A DNA stretch of 64,000 nt, from positions 30,768,939-30,832,938 of the forward strand of contig OY855911.1 in NCBI GenBank assembly GCA_963693305.1, given 5' to 3'. Positions within the stretch are counted from its first letter, which is position 1. The number at the start of each line of letters is the position of its first letter. The DNA is from Meandrina meandrites. Its lineage: Eukaryota; Cnidaria; Anthozoa; Scleractinia; Meandrinidae. The notes under the pieces were generated by a model. The model did no database searches, was not told the DNA's origin, and worked only from the letters and a program-made list of their open reading frames with translations. Below are positions 23,148 to 30,558 of this stretch, piece after piece. A program made the translations under genes and the position numbers.

Positions 23148-23675
23148 GCTATAAAACCTTACCTAAGGGGTGCGGGTAGCGACTTAGTTGCTGATCCCCA
23201 CAGGGAACAACTGAAAAAAATGTTGTTGGAAGAGCAGGAAGCGTTAATAAAAGAAATCAAACCCGAAAAAGATCTTGACTTTTACTCATGGGAACCCCCA
23301 CTGCCGGATGAGCCCCATGAAGAGATGAGACACCACCTCAAATTATGGTATTTACTTGCGGTACTAAAAAAAGTCGGCATTTCTGTAGATCAGGTCGGTG
23401 ACAATATGGGGCTGACCTTTTTGGGTAATGTCATTCACCAATTCAAGCGGTATCAGCAACTGAGTTGCTACCCCGGATCGTGTAACTATGTTTGTTTTTT
23501 ATACAACTATTTTCAAAAGGTCTCACCTATTGATTGGCCAGCGAAAAAGGCAATACTGGGAAAGCTCACGAAAAGATTGCCGAAGATGGTACAAACCAGA
23601 AATAAAGCCGAAAAAAGTTTCAACAAATGGTGGTTGGAGGCAAACACCCCACCATTAAACAAAAGTTGTCTTTGA
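23145..23675 (+). CDS. Polinton protein of unknown function, 176 residues
   Basis: I do not recognise a family. It starts MAIKPYLRGAGSD and has an acidic/charged N half (residues 18-60, helical, EEQEALIKEIKPEKD), a central LKLWYLLAVLKKVGI helix, a Cys-containing LSCYPGSCNYVCFLYNYF segment (about 105-123) and a basic C-terminal tail (KKAILGKLTKRLPKMVQTRNKAEK). It has no signal peptide. Divergent from the integrase with start codons 6 bases apart; its 3' end overlaps the stop of the convergent membrane-protein gene by 21 bases. Its place between integrase and structural genes suggests an element-specific function. Confidence 0.75.
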   Translation: MAIKPYLRGAGSDLVADPHREQLKKMLLEEQEALIKEIKPEKDLDFYSWEPPLPDEPHEEMRHHLKLWYLLAVLKKVGISVDQVGDNMGLTFLGNVIHQFKRYQQLSCYPGSCNYVCFLYNYFQKVSPIDWPAKKAILGKLTKRLPKMVQTRNKAEKSFNKWWLEANTPPLNKSCL

Positions 23676-24173
23676 TGTTCTGTTAACCTTTACCCCGCCG
23701 TCAGTGTGGTTTGAAAAACGCAGTTTTGTCTTTGCAGTAGTAAAGCTGTTGTACTTTTTGATAATATCTTGGTACTCACTGTCTGAGATTTGACCATCTT
23801 CAAGAGCGGTCGATATGAGAGAGTTGATTGAGCTCAGCGTAGCTTCAGCCAAAGTTTGTATTTTTTCGTGTTTTTTCGCTTTACGCAGGAAAAATTTGAC
23901 GGTGACGATGGAGGAGGTTGACACCAATGAAAACAAGGTCGCGGTTGCGATTAAAGGGGCACCAACAACAACGCCAACCGCAGAAAGCGAAGCGGCCAGC
24001 CCAGAGCCTGTAAGAATGGTAGCGACTCCGCCTGTTAACGCACATACCGTTTGGCAACGTGTGTGCCACCGTTTAAACTTGGCTGAGGTTTCGTAGTAGT
24101 GCACCAACTGGTTTTCAAGATTTTTCTTTATCAATTCTATTTCATCCCGCCTAAATTTTGTTGCAGAATCCAT
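23655..24173 (-). CDS. Polinton predicted membrane protein, 172 residues
   Basis: MDSATKFRRDE starts a charged helical N terminus (1-45), followed by a long hydrophobic Gly/Ala/Val-rich stretch (about 46-90, ALTGGVATILTGSGLAASLS... and VGAPLIATATLFSLV) able to form two membrane helices, then a charged C half with ISDSEYQDIIKKY. From memory, similar proteins (two membrane helices followed by an ISDxE(F/Y) motif) are common in animal Polintons, function unknown; a role in virion membranes or host-cell entry is speculation. Preceded by TTATATAT (24177-24184), three bases from the ATG. Confidence 0.75.
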   Translation of the reverse strand: MDSATKFRRDEIELIKKNLENQLVHYYETSAKFKRWHTRCQTVCALTGGVATILTGSGLAASLSAVGVVVGAPLIATATLFSLVSTSSIVTVKFFLRKAKKHEKIQTLAEATLSSINSLISTALEDGQISDSEYQDIIKKYNSFTTAKTKLRFSNHTDGGVKVNRTSKTTFV

Positions 24174-24198
24174 TTCTTATATATGTGTTAAAAATATT

Positions 24199-25056
24199 TT
24201 AGTCGCAATATTGGTTATGCCATTTTCCATTTTTATATACAACCCGATTACATGGCCCAGTTGTGTTTTTAGGGTGTGTCCAAAACTTTTTGCTGAACAG
24301 ACCGGTTTTCGTGTTAAAGGCACCTTTTGCGATGTCACCACTCCAATACTTTTTAAACAAATCCTTATCACCACCTGTAACAGCCATGATTGCAGCAGCC
24401 ACATCTTGAGCCGGTTGAAAGCCTGGAATCTTTTCGCCGATCTTTTTATTGATCGTTTCACCAACACCCAATCCTACTTTTTGCTTCGAGCTGATTGCGT
24501 TGCGCGCCGCGGCGTGACCCCATTGCCGTTTGTTTTTGGGGATAGCGTCAAGCGCCTTCACCATTTTTTTGTCTGCAGCGTGTTTGCAGCCTTTCTCATT
24601 TTTCTTGCCTGCACAGACGGCATAATCAACGTCATGCTGCATTGCAACTGCATCCGTGGCGCCTGTGGGTTGCTGGTATATCTTCAAGATCTTTCCCGTC
24701 TTGGGGTCGTAAGAAAGCTGTTTTTCAAGGGGATTGTACGGTCCTGTGTAGTTATGACCAGGAAGTGTCCACCCCTTTTTTGGCTTAGGCAGCTTGCCAA
24801 TAGCTTTATGCAAATCAAAAGCCCCACCGCGTTGGTAAAGAGGGTTTGTTGGGTCATCTACTCTATTACCCGCATAAATTCTCATATCATAATTACCACC
24901 ACTTTGCGTTTTATTAGAAACGAATCGTGTCTTGGTAATGCCACAACTTGCGCATTTTACTTTAAGCAGCCTTCTACCATTTTTTGTGGTAGTGTTTTTT
25001 TCGCTTCCCGGTACGTTGGGTGTGAAACGCTTTTCCTTCACGCAGTATACCTCCAT
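24199..25056 (-). CDS. Phospholipase A2-domain virion protein with zinc-ribbon N terminus, 285 residues
   Basis: Residues 1-47 form a zinc-ribbon-like module (C5, then C35-x2-C38; the first CxxC is CVKE here) similar in outline to DUF5679. Residues about 100-170 carry a secreted/parvovirus-type phospholipase A2 signature: calcium loop YTGPYNPL (Y103, G105, N108) and catalytic MQHDVDY (H141-D142, Y145), with Cys C148 and C157 nearby. In parvoviruses this domain breaches endosomal membranes; comparable PLA2 proteins are reported from adintoviruses. That suggests release of element DNA into the cell, by analogy. The C-terminal part is unassigned. The N module is nearly identical to that of the next gene (25096-25680). 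TTATATAA at 25058-25065 precedes the ATG. Confidence 0.85.
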   Translation of the reverse strand: MEVYCVKEKRFTPNVPGSEKNTTTKNGRRLLKVKCASCGITKTRFVSNKTQSGGNYDMRIYAGNRVDDPTNPLYQRGGAFDLHKAIGKLPKPKKGWTLPGHNYTGPYNPLEKQLSYDPKTGKILKIYQQPTGATDAVAMQHDVDYAVCAGKKNEKGCKHAADKKMVKALDAIPKNKRQWGHAAARNAISSKQKVGLGVGETINKKIGEKIPGFQPAQDVAAAIMAVTGGDKDLFKKYWSGDIAKGAFNTKTGLFSKKFWTHPKNTTGPCNRVVYKNGKWHNQYCD

Positions 25057-25095
25057 CTTATATAATTAAAGAAAATTAACTTTGGGTTCACCTCA

Positions 25096-25680
25096 CTAAT
25101 TATGACACCCACCTTTCAACTTATTTCCCGGTATCATATCTTTTGGTCTTAATCTGTTTGAGGCTTTAGTCAACAAATCCCCTGACAAAGCATCAATTGT
25201 GTAATTAACAGCTTTTCTCGCGATTGGTTTGGCTTTATTGGCTAACTTCTTCTGATACTCTGGTTGTCTCAGAAACTCGCTTGCAAAGTATCTTCCTTGT
25301 TTTACACCTTGCTTTGCTAAATAAGGAACTCCATACTCAAAGAAAGCTTCAGCTGCTGTATTCCCAACTGTATCAAGAACCCCACCTCCAAACATTCTTT
25401 TTTCAGCGCGAGCAAGTTCTTCTCTCTTCTTTTTGGGTAAACCACTTCTGGTCCACTTAAATAATGGATCCAAAATATTACCTCCTTCTTGAGCAGCACC
25501 ATTTTGTGTTTTATTATTTTCAGGTTTAACCCAACTGTCACTTATAAATCTTGTCTTGGTAATGCCGCAGCTGGCGCATTTTACTTTAAGCAGTCTTCTG
25601 CCGTTTTTTGCAGTTGTAATTTTTTCACTTCCCACCACATTGGGTGTGAAGCGCTTTTCTTTCACACAGTAAACATCCAT
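25096..25680 (-). CDS. Zinc-ribbon structural/core-like protein, 194 residues, paralogous N terminus to the PLA2 protein
   Basis: Residues 1-47 match the PLA2 protein almost residue for residue (MDVYCVKEKRF..., C35ASC38), while the rest is unrelated: a Gly-rich linker, a basic KKKREELARAEKR segment, MFGGG (96-100), a helical region and a C terminus ending LKGGCHN. MFGG|G and LKGG|C fit the adenain consensus (M/I/L)xGG|x, so the protein may be a precursor cut by the element's protease, as adenovirus core proteins are. That is inference. TTATATA at 25682 precedes the ATG. Its role is unknown; probably packaged with DNA. Confidence 0.75.
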   Translation of the reverse strand: MDVYCVKEKRFTPNVVGSEKITTAKNGRRLLKVKCASCGITKTRFISDSWVKPENNKTQNGAAQEGGNILDPLFKWTRSGLPKKKREELARAEKRMFGGGVLDTVGNTAAEAFFEYGVPYLAKQGVKQGRYFASEFLRQPEYQKKLANKAKPIARKAVNYTIDALSGDLLTKASNRLRPKDMIPGNKLKGGCHN

Positions 25681-25791
25681 TTTATATAGTATCCCCCAAA
25701 TTTTATAATTTTTTTCTTTTCCGCGGTGAGCCTCTCCCGCCCGCGCATTGCCTTTCTATTCAAAGCTTTTATATTTATTTGCTTTTCGATA

Positions 25792-26043
25792 TTAGCTATG
25801 AAGGGGCCTCATTTGATTTATTAAAGTATTTTTAATCACCCAATAATCTTCAGCCGCCTTTCTCGCCTTTATCTTGTCAAACCCATCTTCCTTTCTCACC
25901 ATAAAGATAATTTCCTTTGGACCGCGCCAGCTATTTGTGAAAAGAGGTGCTAAATATCTTATTTCTTTTAGCACCTTTCTCCACCCCATTTGTCTTCTCT
26001 CCAACAGACTTAATCTCACACTCAGCTCTTGGATTTTGTCCAT
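25792..26043 (-). CDS. Small Polinton ORF, 83 residues
   Basis: Starts MDKIQELSVRLSLLERRQMGW, a heptad-like helix, then RGPKEIIFMVRKEDG and a charged helix to LINQMRPLHS. No family recognised. Its ATG lies five bases downstream of the protease gene's stop codon, with ttaaatagg in place of the usual TATATAAG. It is kept because it is collinear and tightly spaced with clear Polinton genes. Confidence 0.55.
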   Translation of the reverse strand: MDKIQELSVRLSLLERRQMGWRKVLKEIRYLAPLFTNSWRGPKEIIFMVRKEDGFDKIKARKAAEDYWVIKNTLINQMRPLHS

Positions 26044-26048
26044 CCTAT

Positions 26049-26495
26049 TTAAGAAAAATATTTTTTTACAACTCTCTCGTTTTTATTCAGATCCCCACTG
26101 AACCGGTTAAGAATGCTTTTATAGCTCCTACCTTTATTTCTTTCATTCAGAAACATGAGGCAGTAGTAGCCGCAGCGCACACTGAATTCCTCCTGAAGCT
26201 GGTTGTCATTCCGAAGAAAGGTCTGTTTACCTTCAAGAATCAACTCTATTTCCCATTCTGCGGGTGGAGGTAAACCGAAAGAGTCAAAGTATTCAGTTCC
26301 ATCCCAGCAGCATACCCAATGGGTGCCTGGCCCTCCAAGATCATCCATGTTGATTATACAAGGGGAGTGGTTTTTCACGTGTATCTCATCTCTCGCAAAT
26401 ATACCTTTGATGGGGATTTTCAAGTATTGGCACCATCGCTGCAAGTCATAATCAGTTAAGGGGACATCAACGAAGGCGGGCTTTTTTTTGATCAC
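26049..26495 (-). CDS. PRO: Adenain-like cysteine protease (maturation protease)
   Basis: About 148 residues, fitting the short adenovirus-type/Ulp1-like cysteine proteases that cleave capsid and core precursors. Visible catalytic set: H59 in GGPGTHWVC, acidic D71 in YFDSFGLP, a Gln before EEFSVRCGYYC (about 100-101) and nucleophile C108. The frame has no AUG at its beginning: upstream in frame is TAG, and the first plausible codon is GTG (GTG ATC AAA ...), next to a run of eight A. The first in-frame ATG (M50) would delete part of the fold near His59. The start is therefore uncertain: an ATG-to-GTG change, non-AUG start, or frameshift from the upstream 156-residue gene, which overlaps it by 29 bases. 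Confidence 0.85.
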   Translation of the reverse strand: MIKKKPAFVDVPLTDYDLQRWCQYLKIPIKGIFARDEIHVKNHSPCIINMDDLGGPGTHWVCCWDGTEYFDSFGLPPPAEWEIELILEGKQTFLRNDNQLQEEFSVRCGYYCLMFLNERNKGRSYKSILNRFSGDLNKNERVVKKYFS

Positions 26496-26937
26496 CCCAA
26501 GAACCTATAAATGGTGGAGGGCGCGTATATGGTGGAGGGTTGATGCGCATTCCCTTTCCTCCTGTTGGGGGTTTTACCCGCATGCCTGCACCATTCGCCA
26601 GCTTGCGCACATATTTGATTTGTGTCTTGCTCATGTCTATATCCATGCCCGTTTTGTTTTTGATAGCGCGCTCTATTTCTTTGATCTGCCTGGCGGTCAA
26701 GTGCCGCACATGTCTGATTTGTGTCTTGCTCATGTCTATGTCCACGCCCGTTTTGTTTTTGATAGCGCGCTCTATTTTTTTGATCTGCCTGGCGGTCAAG
26801 TGCAAAGTGTCGCTACCGCCGGTTATAGCCTCGTTTTTAAATCTGAGCGTAACAGCTTCTCCTGACCCAAAGGCCCGCGCAAGGCTTGCCTTCTGCCCGT
26901 CTGAAAGTGAAATCTTGTGCGGATAGTAAGTCGTCAT
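26467..26937 (-). CDS. Polinton-specific protein with duplicated LTARQIK module, 156 residues
   Basis: Starts MTTYYPHKISLSDGQKASLARAF, a layout I recall from many Polinton-encoded proteins of unknown function (LS..GQ, LRF, GSD, LT..QI, SKTQI). Here the segment LTARQIK(K/E)IERAIKNKTG with its following DIDMSKTQI occurs twice in tandem (about 47-79 and 80-112), a recent internal duplication also visible in the DNA at about 26620-26800. The C-terminal tail is Gly/Pro-rich. ITGG|S (38-42) fits an adenain site but lies in the conserved module, so it may be coincidental. ttatat at 26941 precedes the ATG. Confidence 0.75.
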   Translation of the reverse strand: MTTYYPHKISLSDGQKASLARAFGSGEAVTLRFKNEAITGGSDTLHLTARQIKKIERAIKNKTGVDIDMSKTQIRHVRHLTARQIKEIERAIKNKTGMDIDMSKTQIKYVRKLANGAGMRVKPPTGGKGMRINPPPYTRPPPFIGSWGDQKKARLR

Positions 26938-26940
26938 TTC

Positions 26941-27064
26941 TTATATTTCATACAAAAATTATTTCACTTTGGAACGACGTCAGAAAAGAAATCAATAAAG
27001 CGTACACTTCAATGAAGCTCAGTCACTCGACATCTCTTATATTTCATACAAAATTATTTCACTT
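26941..27064. repeat. Short duplicated leader between the 156-residue gene and the capsid gene
   Basis: catttcttatatttcatacaaa... followed by attatttcacttt occurs at 26936-26968 and again at about 27030-27065 (catctcttatatttcatacaaaattatttcactttt). The promoter-like leader was duplicated; only the first copy lies in front of a start codon. Confidence 0.6.
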
Positions 27065-28330
27065 TTAAACCATCACCAGCTCATTACCCACCTGCTTGAG
27101 AACAAATTCGGACTCGTACAAAATTCCTGCATAAATGGTGTAGTCTTGCGCGTTGGCCGCCTCGTTGAGCCTGTAGTGGAAAACCATCCGCTTCGGGTCG
27201 TTGGTCATGTTATCTTTGTTTTCGCGTAGGTCGAAATAGAGTACTGGGTATAAATCCTTGAAGTTGTTGGGCTGAAGCTGAACACCGGTGTTGTAGTCGT
27301 TTTTGCGGTACCGGTAGTTCTTTAAGTCATTAAGAATGCGCAGTTTGAAGTTTTCGTCGTAGTCCAGCTCCGGATAGAACTGTGAAGAGCCGTACTGCAG
27401 CCGGCAGGTCGCTAGCTTGGCTGAATTGTCACCGTCAATGTCAAAGGTGTCAAAGAAGTAGGGGTTTTGAGTCAAGGCGTCCTTCTTCCTTGACTGTTGT
27501 ATGAAAATGAAAACATGTTTGGCATCCTTTACGCCGGGATTTATCTGCCACTGTCCGAAAGCGTCACGCCGGCTGCTGCTGGGCTGGATCATTTCATTCA
27601 GGTACGTCCATTTCTGAGGTTTCAAAAAGTTTTCATTTGCGAGCTTCTGTCCTTCGCTGGTGAAACGCAGCATTGGAACCCACAGCTCGAAGTTTCTCAC
27701 CACTATTCTGCGATTGGTGCCATCGTTTTGCCAAATCAGCTCTGCATCCGATTGTAGCTCAATTTCGAACTCCATCTGCATGGGGGGGAGAAGCTTGTCA
27801 CTCAGCTCTTCGAAGAATGAGTACCTGTTAAGCGGTATGAGGGTTTCAACTGTGAGGCCGGCGTGGGCAAGCAAGCCCCTTTCTCTGATTCCAAGGTTAG
27901 TGGCAGCGGCGGCTGTCACATTGCTATTATCTGTATCCAAATACCAAAACTGATCTTTCGCTGCGCTCCTCGCAAAGTCATCAGAAAAATCCAACAAGTT
28001 TTTGATAAATATTAGCTTGTGAATGTTGTCTACGTTGTAAATGTTTTTGCCCGATGATTTTACCACAAGTTTGTTTATCAGTGAAAATGAGCTGTTAATG
28101 GGTGCTGACCGAGCATCTGCTGCAACTGCCGCGCCATCTGCGGTTGCCTCGAAAGTGAAATCAGCCCGGAAGTAGGCGTTATACCAGTCATACCAGTTGT
28201 CTCGGTCGGTGAGTGTGAATTTATAGTTTGTCTTTACCTGGTGCTGATTGTTTCCCGGGATAGTGATCGGTTTGTCTAACATGATACGAACATACTCTGT
28301 TTTTTCCAAATGCCTGTGGCTTCTGAACAT
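27065..28330 (-). CDS. MCP: Major capsid protein (double jelly-roll, hexon-like)
   Basis: 421 residues. The N terminus MFRSHRHLEKTEYVRI leads to beta-rich repeats; LDKPITIPGNNQHQVKTNY, LINKLVVKSSGKNIY, and a C-terminal block LYPVLYFDLREN ... FHYRLNEAANAQDYTIYAGILYE match the pattern I associate with Polinton/adintovirus double-jelly-roll capsid proteins. It would form the capsomers of an icosahedral shell with the penton-like product of 28870-29649. It lies between the small conserved protein and the basic core-like protein, as expected in a morphogenesis block. TATATAT (28341-28347) lies about 10 bases before the ATG. The identification rests on pattern and context, not on a structure comparison. 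Confidence 0.85.
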   Translation of the reverse strand: MFRSHRHLEKTEYVRIMLDKPITIPGNNQHQVKTNYKFTLTDRDNWYDWYNAYFRADFTFEATADGAAVAADARSAPINSSFSLINKLVVKSSGKNIYNVDNIHKLIFIKNLLDFSDDFARSAAKDQFWYLDTDNSNVTAAAATNLGIRERGLLAHAGLTVETLIPLNRYSFFEELSDKLLPPMQMEFEIELQSDAELIWQNDGTNRRIVVRNFELWVPMLRFTSEGQKLANENFLKPQKWTYLNEMIQPSSSRRDAFGQWQINPGVKDAKHVFIFIQQSRKKDALTQNPYFFDTFDIDGDNSAKLATCRLQYGSSQFYPELDYDENFKLRILNDLKNYRYRKNDYNTGVQLQPNNFKDLYPVLYFDLRENKDNMTNDPKRMVFHYRLNEAANAQDYTIYAGILYESEFVLKQVGNELVMV

Positions 28331-28364
28331 CTTGCGTCCCTATATATCTTTTTAAAAAATTATT

Positions 28365-28850
28365 TTAATTTTCTGCTATCAATTGGTTTACTTTCATCCT
28401 TGCAGCCCGACCCGCGTTTAAAATCTGGTTTAACTTTTTCCGTGAATCCCCGCTTAACTGAGTTGCTACCCCACGGTTTAGCATCTTCTTCAGTTTCTGC
28501 CGCGACTCGGTACTAAGTTTCTGTGATGGGGTCTTTTTACCCTTAGGTTTTACAGTTGGAGTCTTTTTACTCTTTGGTTTTACACTTGGGGTTTTCTGGG
28601 GTGTGCTATTTCGCAAAACCGCTTGTATCTTGTCTGCCGCTTTTTCTTCTGCTTTTTCTGCGGCTTTTTTCAGCATTTGCTTCGAGGCTTCATTTACAGC
28701 CTTTTCCAACGTCTGACGGGTGACCTTCTTTTTGAACCGCTTTCCTATATTCATCAGGGTGTCTCTTACAACCCCCGTACCTTTGTGTCTGTATCTATAT
28801 GTTCCGTTTGGTGCGTCATAATATCTCGCCCACTCGCTCGGATGATTCAT
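28365..28850 (-). CDS. Basic, Lys-rich core-like protein, 161 residues
   Basis: The start MNHPSEWARYYD at 28850 is preferred over an upstream ATG at 28892, which would overlap the penton gene and add a Lys-rich artefact; tataata lies three bases before it. After YRYRHKGTG come a long Ala/Lys/Glu helix (about 40-78) and three KTPS/KTPT-type repeats in a Lys/Pro tail, then SRQKLKKMLN and SRKKLNQILN, an internal repeat. The composition suggests a DNA-binding or core protein like adenovirus VII/mu, but homology is not seen. Confidence 0.7.
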   Translation of the reverse strand: MNHPSEWARYYDAPNGTYRYRHKGTGVVRDTLMNIGKRFKKKVTRQTLEKAVNEASKQMLKKAAEKAEEKAADKIQAVLRNSTPQKTPSVKPKSKKTPTVKPKGKKTPSQKLSTESRQKLKKMLNRGVATQLSGDSRKKLNQILNAGRAARMKVNQLIAEN

Positions 28851-28869
28851 TATTATACTTATGTGTAAA

Positions 28870-29649
28870 TTATTTTTCTTTTTCTTCTTCAATGATGATA
28901 CTTAAAGCCACGTCTTGGTCATTCAGATCTATAATGTTGTTGCGTCCGTCTGTGATTTTGATATTTATCGCATTGATTCTATTTTTGTTCACCGGGTGCC
29001 ACAGGAGGCGGCGGGGCTCTTTTGAAAAGGGGTAGCTGACGGAGAGTTCAGCGGTTGAAAAAGAGAACATAACGTCACCCCCGATGTTGTCCACAGCCCT
29101 TGTAATGAGATCACAATGGACGTAGATCCAGTCGACGCCTCTTGTTATATTTGGCACGCGGTCGCTCCTGTTGTTCGCTCTGTCTATTGTTTTCTTGTAA
29201 AAACCCAGCAACGGAGCGAATTCACCTTCGGTTAGGTCAAGCTCGTAGCCGTCCTGCAACAAAATAACCGCCCGATACGTTGTGGTGTGAAAATACAGCT
29301 GAAAAATAAACTTGGATTTTTCATCCTTGGGATCCACTCTTCCGATTAGTGCCTGAATGGTGGTGTTGAGACCGTCGTAATCATACATTCCATCCGGAAT
29401 TGTCACGGTTTTCCATTTCTCTGTTTTTTTCCGCCATTTGAACTTGTTGTTGTTGTACTGTTTCGCGATGTTGTACCATGAATAAGACATAGATACCAGC
29501 TCATTTAACGCCGCCTTGTATGATTTGGAGGGTTCTAAAGCAATTGGCGGGTCAAACTTAATTGTGAAGTCATGTGACTTGCTGTTGGCGTTGTTTTGTT
29601 TGGCCAGCTGCGAGTCGAGCAACAGGTTGAAATGAAAATGGGCTGACAT
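28870..29649 (-). CDS. Minor capsid protein (penton-like, single jelly-roll)
   Basis: 259 residues, starting MSAHFHFNLLLDSQ. Beta-strand-rich pattern with FTIKFDPPIAL, YKAALNELVSMSYSWYN, GVDWIYVHCDLI and the end INIKITDGRNNIIDLNDQDVALSIII, a C-terminal signature I associate with Polinton penton/minor capsid proteins. It would occupy capsid vertices. It lies next to the major capsid and proline-rich protein genes. TTATATAA at 29655-29662 precedes the ATG and its first bases are the stop codon of the upstream gene. Confidence 0.8.
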   Translation of the reverse strand: MSAHFHFNLLLDSQLAKQNNANSKSHDFTIKFDPPIALEPSKSYKAALNELVSMSYSWYNIAKQYNNNKFKWRKKTEKWKTVTIPDGMYDYDGLNTTIQALIGRVDPKDEKSKFIFQLYFHTTTYRAVILLQDGYELDLTEGEFAPLLGFYKKTIDRANNRSDRVPNITRGVDWIYVHCDLITRAVDNIGGDVMFSFSTAELSVSYPFSKEPRRLLWHPVNKNRINAINIKITDGRNNIIDLNDQDVALSIIIEEEKEK

Positions 29650-29654
29650 GTTGC

Positions 29655-30530
29655 TTATATAATACTTCCCAAAATTTTGTGGGCTTCTTTTTGTGTTATT
29701 TCCTTTAGCTTTACCAGCAACCCCAACATCTGCTTGACCTGTTTTTTCAGCTTCAGTGAAGTGTTGCCCGCCTGTATAGACGCCAAGCTTAAGTGTAGCC
29801 TTTCAACCAAAGCGTTTGGATCAACACTTCCGCTTCCTTCCATTTCTCTTTCAATTTCATCCTCATCAGGTGGAGGGGGTATCCAATCGGCGGGGGGCAT
29901 AAACTGCCCTTGTCTCCTGGCAAGAATTTCATCTCTTGCCTTTTTTATTTTTGCCAATGTGTAGCCATGGAATTTTGATGTTTTGCTTTTTACAACATAG
30001 TTCGGATTGTCTTTATTTTTTGTTAACATGCTGTTCAGTACCTGCAGGTCAGTCGACTCTGACCCCTTGATAACCAGTTCTTGTGGTGGCCCCCATTTAC
30101 TTGGTTGCTCTTCTTCCATTAATTCCGTTTCTTCCTCTTCAGCCAAAGGTGGTAACGGTGTTGATGTTGGTGATGGTGGTGGTGATGATGTTGGTGTTGG
30201 TCGTGGTGATGGTGATGGTGATGGTGTAGGTGATGGTGTTGTTGTTGGTGGTGGAGTTTCCGCATCCGGATTAAAATCTCCGTCGAAGGGGTTGTTTAAA
30301 TCAAACTCATCCATACCATAGTCTGGAACCTCTTCCTCTTCTTTTGAGTTGCTATCCTCTACTTGGAGTTTGTCAAGCCGCGTTGTGATAGGTTTGAACA
30401 AATCCTCACCTGATAGCTGGCCAAACTCTTTATTGATTTTGTTATTTTTTATTGCCGCGAGGATTTTGTCGTTCTGCTGCTCAACTTCAGCCTTTTCATC
30501 GACAAGTTTTCGCCACTTCTTCATGGACAT
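29655..30530 (-). CDS. Proline-rich structural protein, 291 residues
   Basis: The start MSMKKWRKLVDEK at 30530 is chosen because TATATATA (30541-30548) lies upstream; a longer frame would run through the promoter. Parts: coiled N helix (1-35), FGQLSGEDLFKPITTRLDKL (36-55), an acidic stretch, a Pro/Thr/Ser low-complexity linker (about 92-128), FHGYTLAKIKKARDEILARR and a helical C terminus (about 237-291). MEGS|G at 230-234 fits the second adenain consensus (M/I/L)xGx|G. From memory, Polintons often carry a protein of this layout beside the ATPase; a scaffold or penton-associated role is inference. Divergent from the ATPase with 28 bases between start codons. Confidence 0.7.
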   Translation of the reverse strand: MSMKKWRKLVDEKAEVEQQNDKILAAIKNNKINKEFGQLSGEDLFKPITTRLDKLQVEDSNSKEEEEVPDYGMDEFDLNNPFDGDFNPDAETPPPTTTPSPTPSPSPSPRPTPTSSPPPSPTSTPLPPLAEEEETELMEEEQPSKWGPPQELVIKGSESTDLQVLNSMLTKNKDNPNYVVKSKTSKFHGYTLAKIKKARDEILARRQGQFMPPADWIPPPPDEDEIEREMEGSGSVDPNALVERLHLSLASIQAGNTSLKLKKQVKQMLGLLVKLKEITQKEAHKILGSII

Positions 30531-30558
30531 ATTTTTGCCGTATATATAACAGAAAAAA
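30531..30558. promoter_or_regulatory. Shared bidirectional promoter between proline-rich protein and packaging ATPase
   Basis: The 28 bases between the two start codons contain gtatatataac at 30540-30550, a symmetric TATA-like core usable in both directions. It lies 10-11 bases from each start codon. Confidence 0.65.

Noticed and set aside
24211..25065. 284-codon open frame on + opposite the PLA2 gene
   Set aside because: It is Cys/Phe-rich without motif, and mirrors the - strand gene, which has PLA2 catalytic residues and a TATATAA signal before its ATG.
26488..26926. Two + strand frames of about 125 codons with repeated segments
   Set aside because: They are antisense shadows of the duplicated LTARQIK module of the - strand gene.
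28851..28892. Longer start for the basic core-like protein
   Set aside because: It would overlap the penton gene's end and add an artificial Lys run from its Glu/Lys codons; the ATG at 28850 has its own tataata.
30007..30321. 104-codon Gly/Val/Asp-rich frame on +
   Set aside because: Antisense of the proline-rich linker of the 29655-30530 protein.
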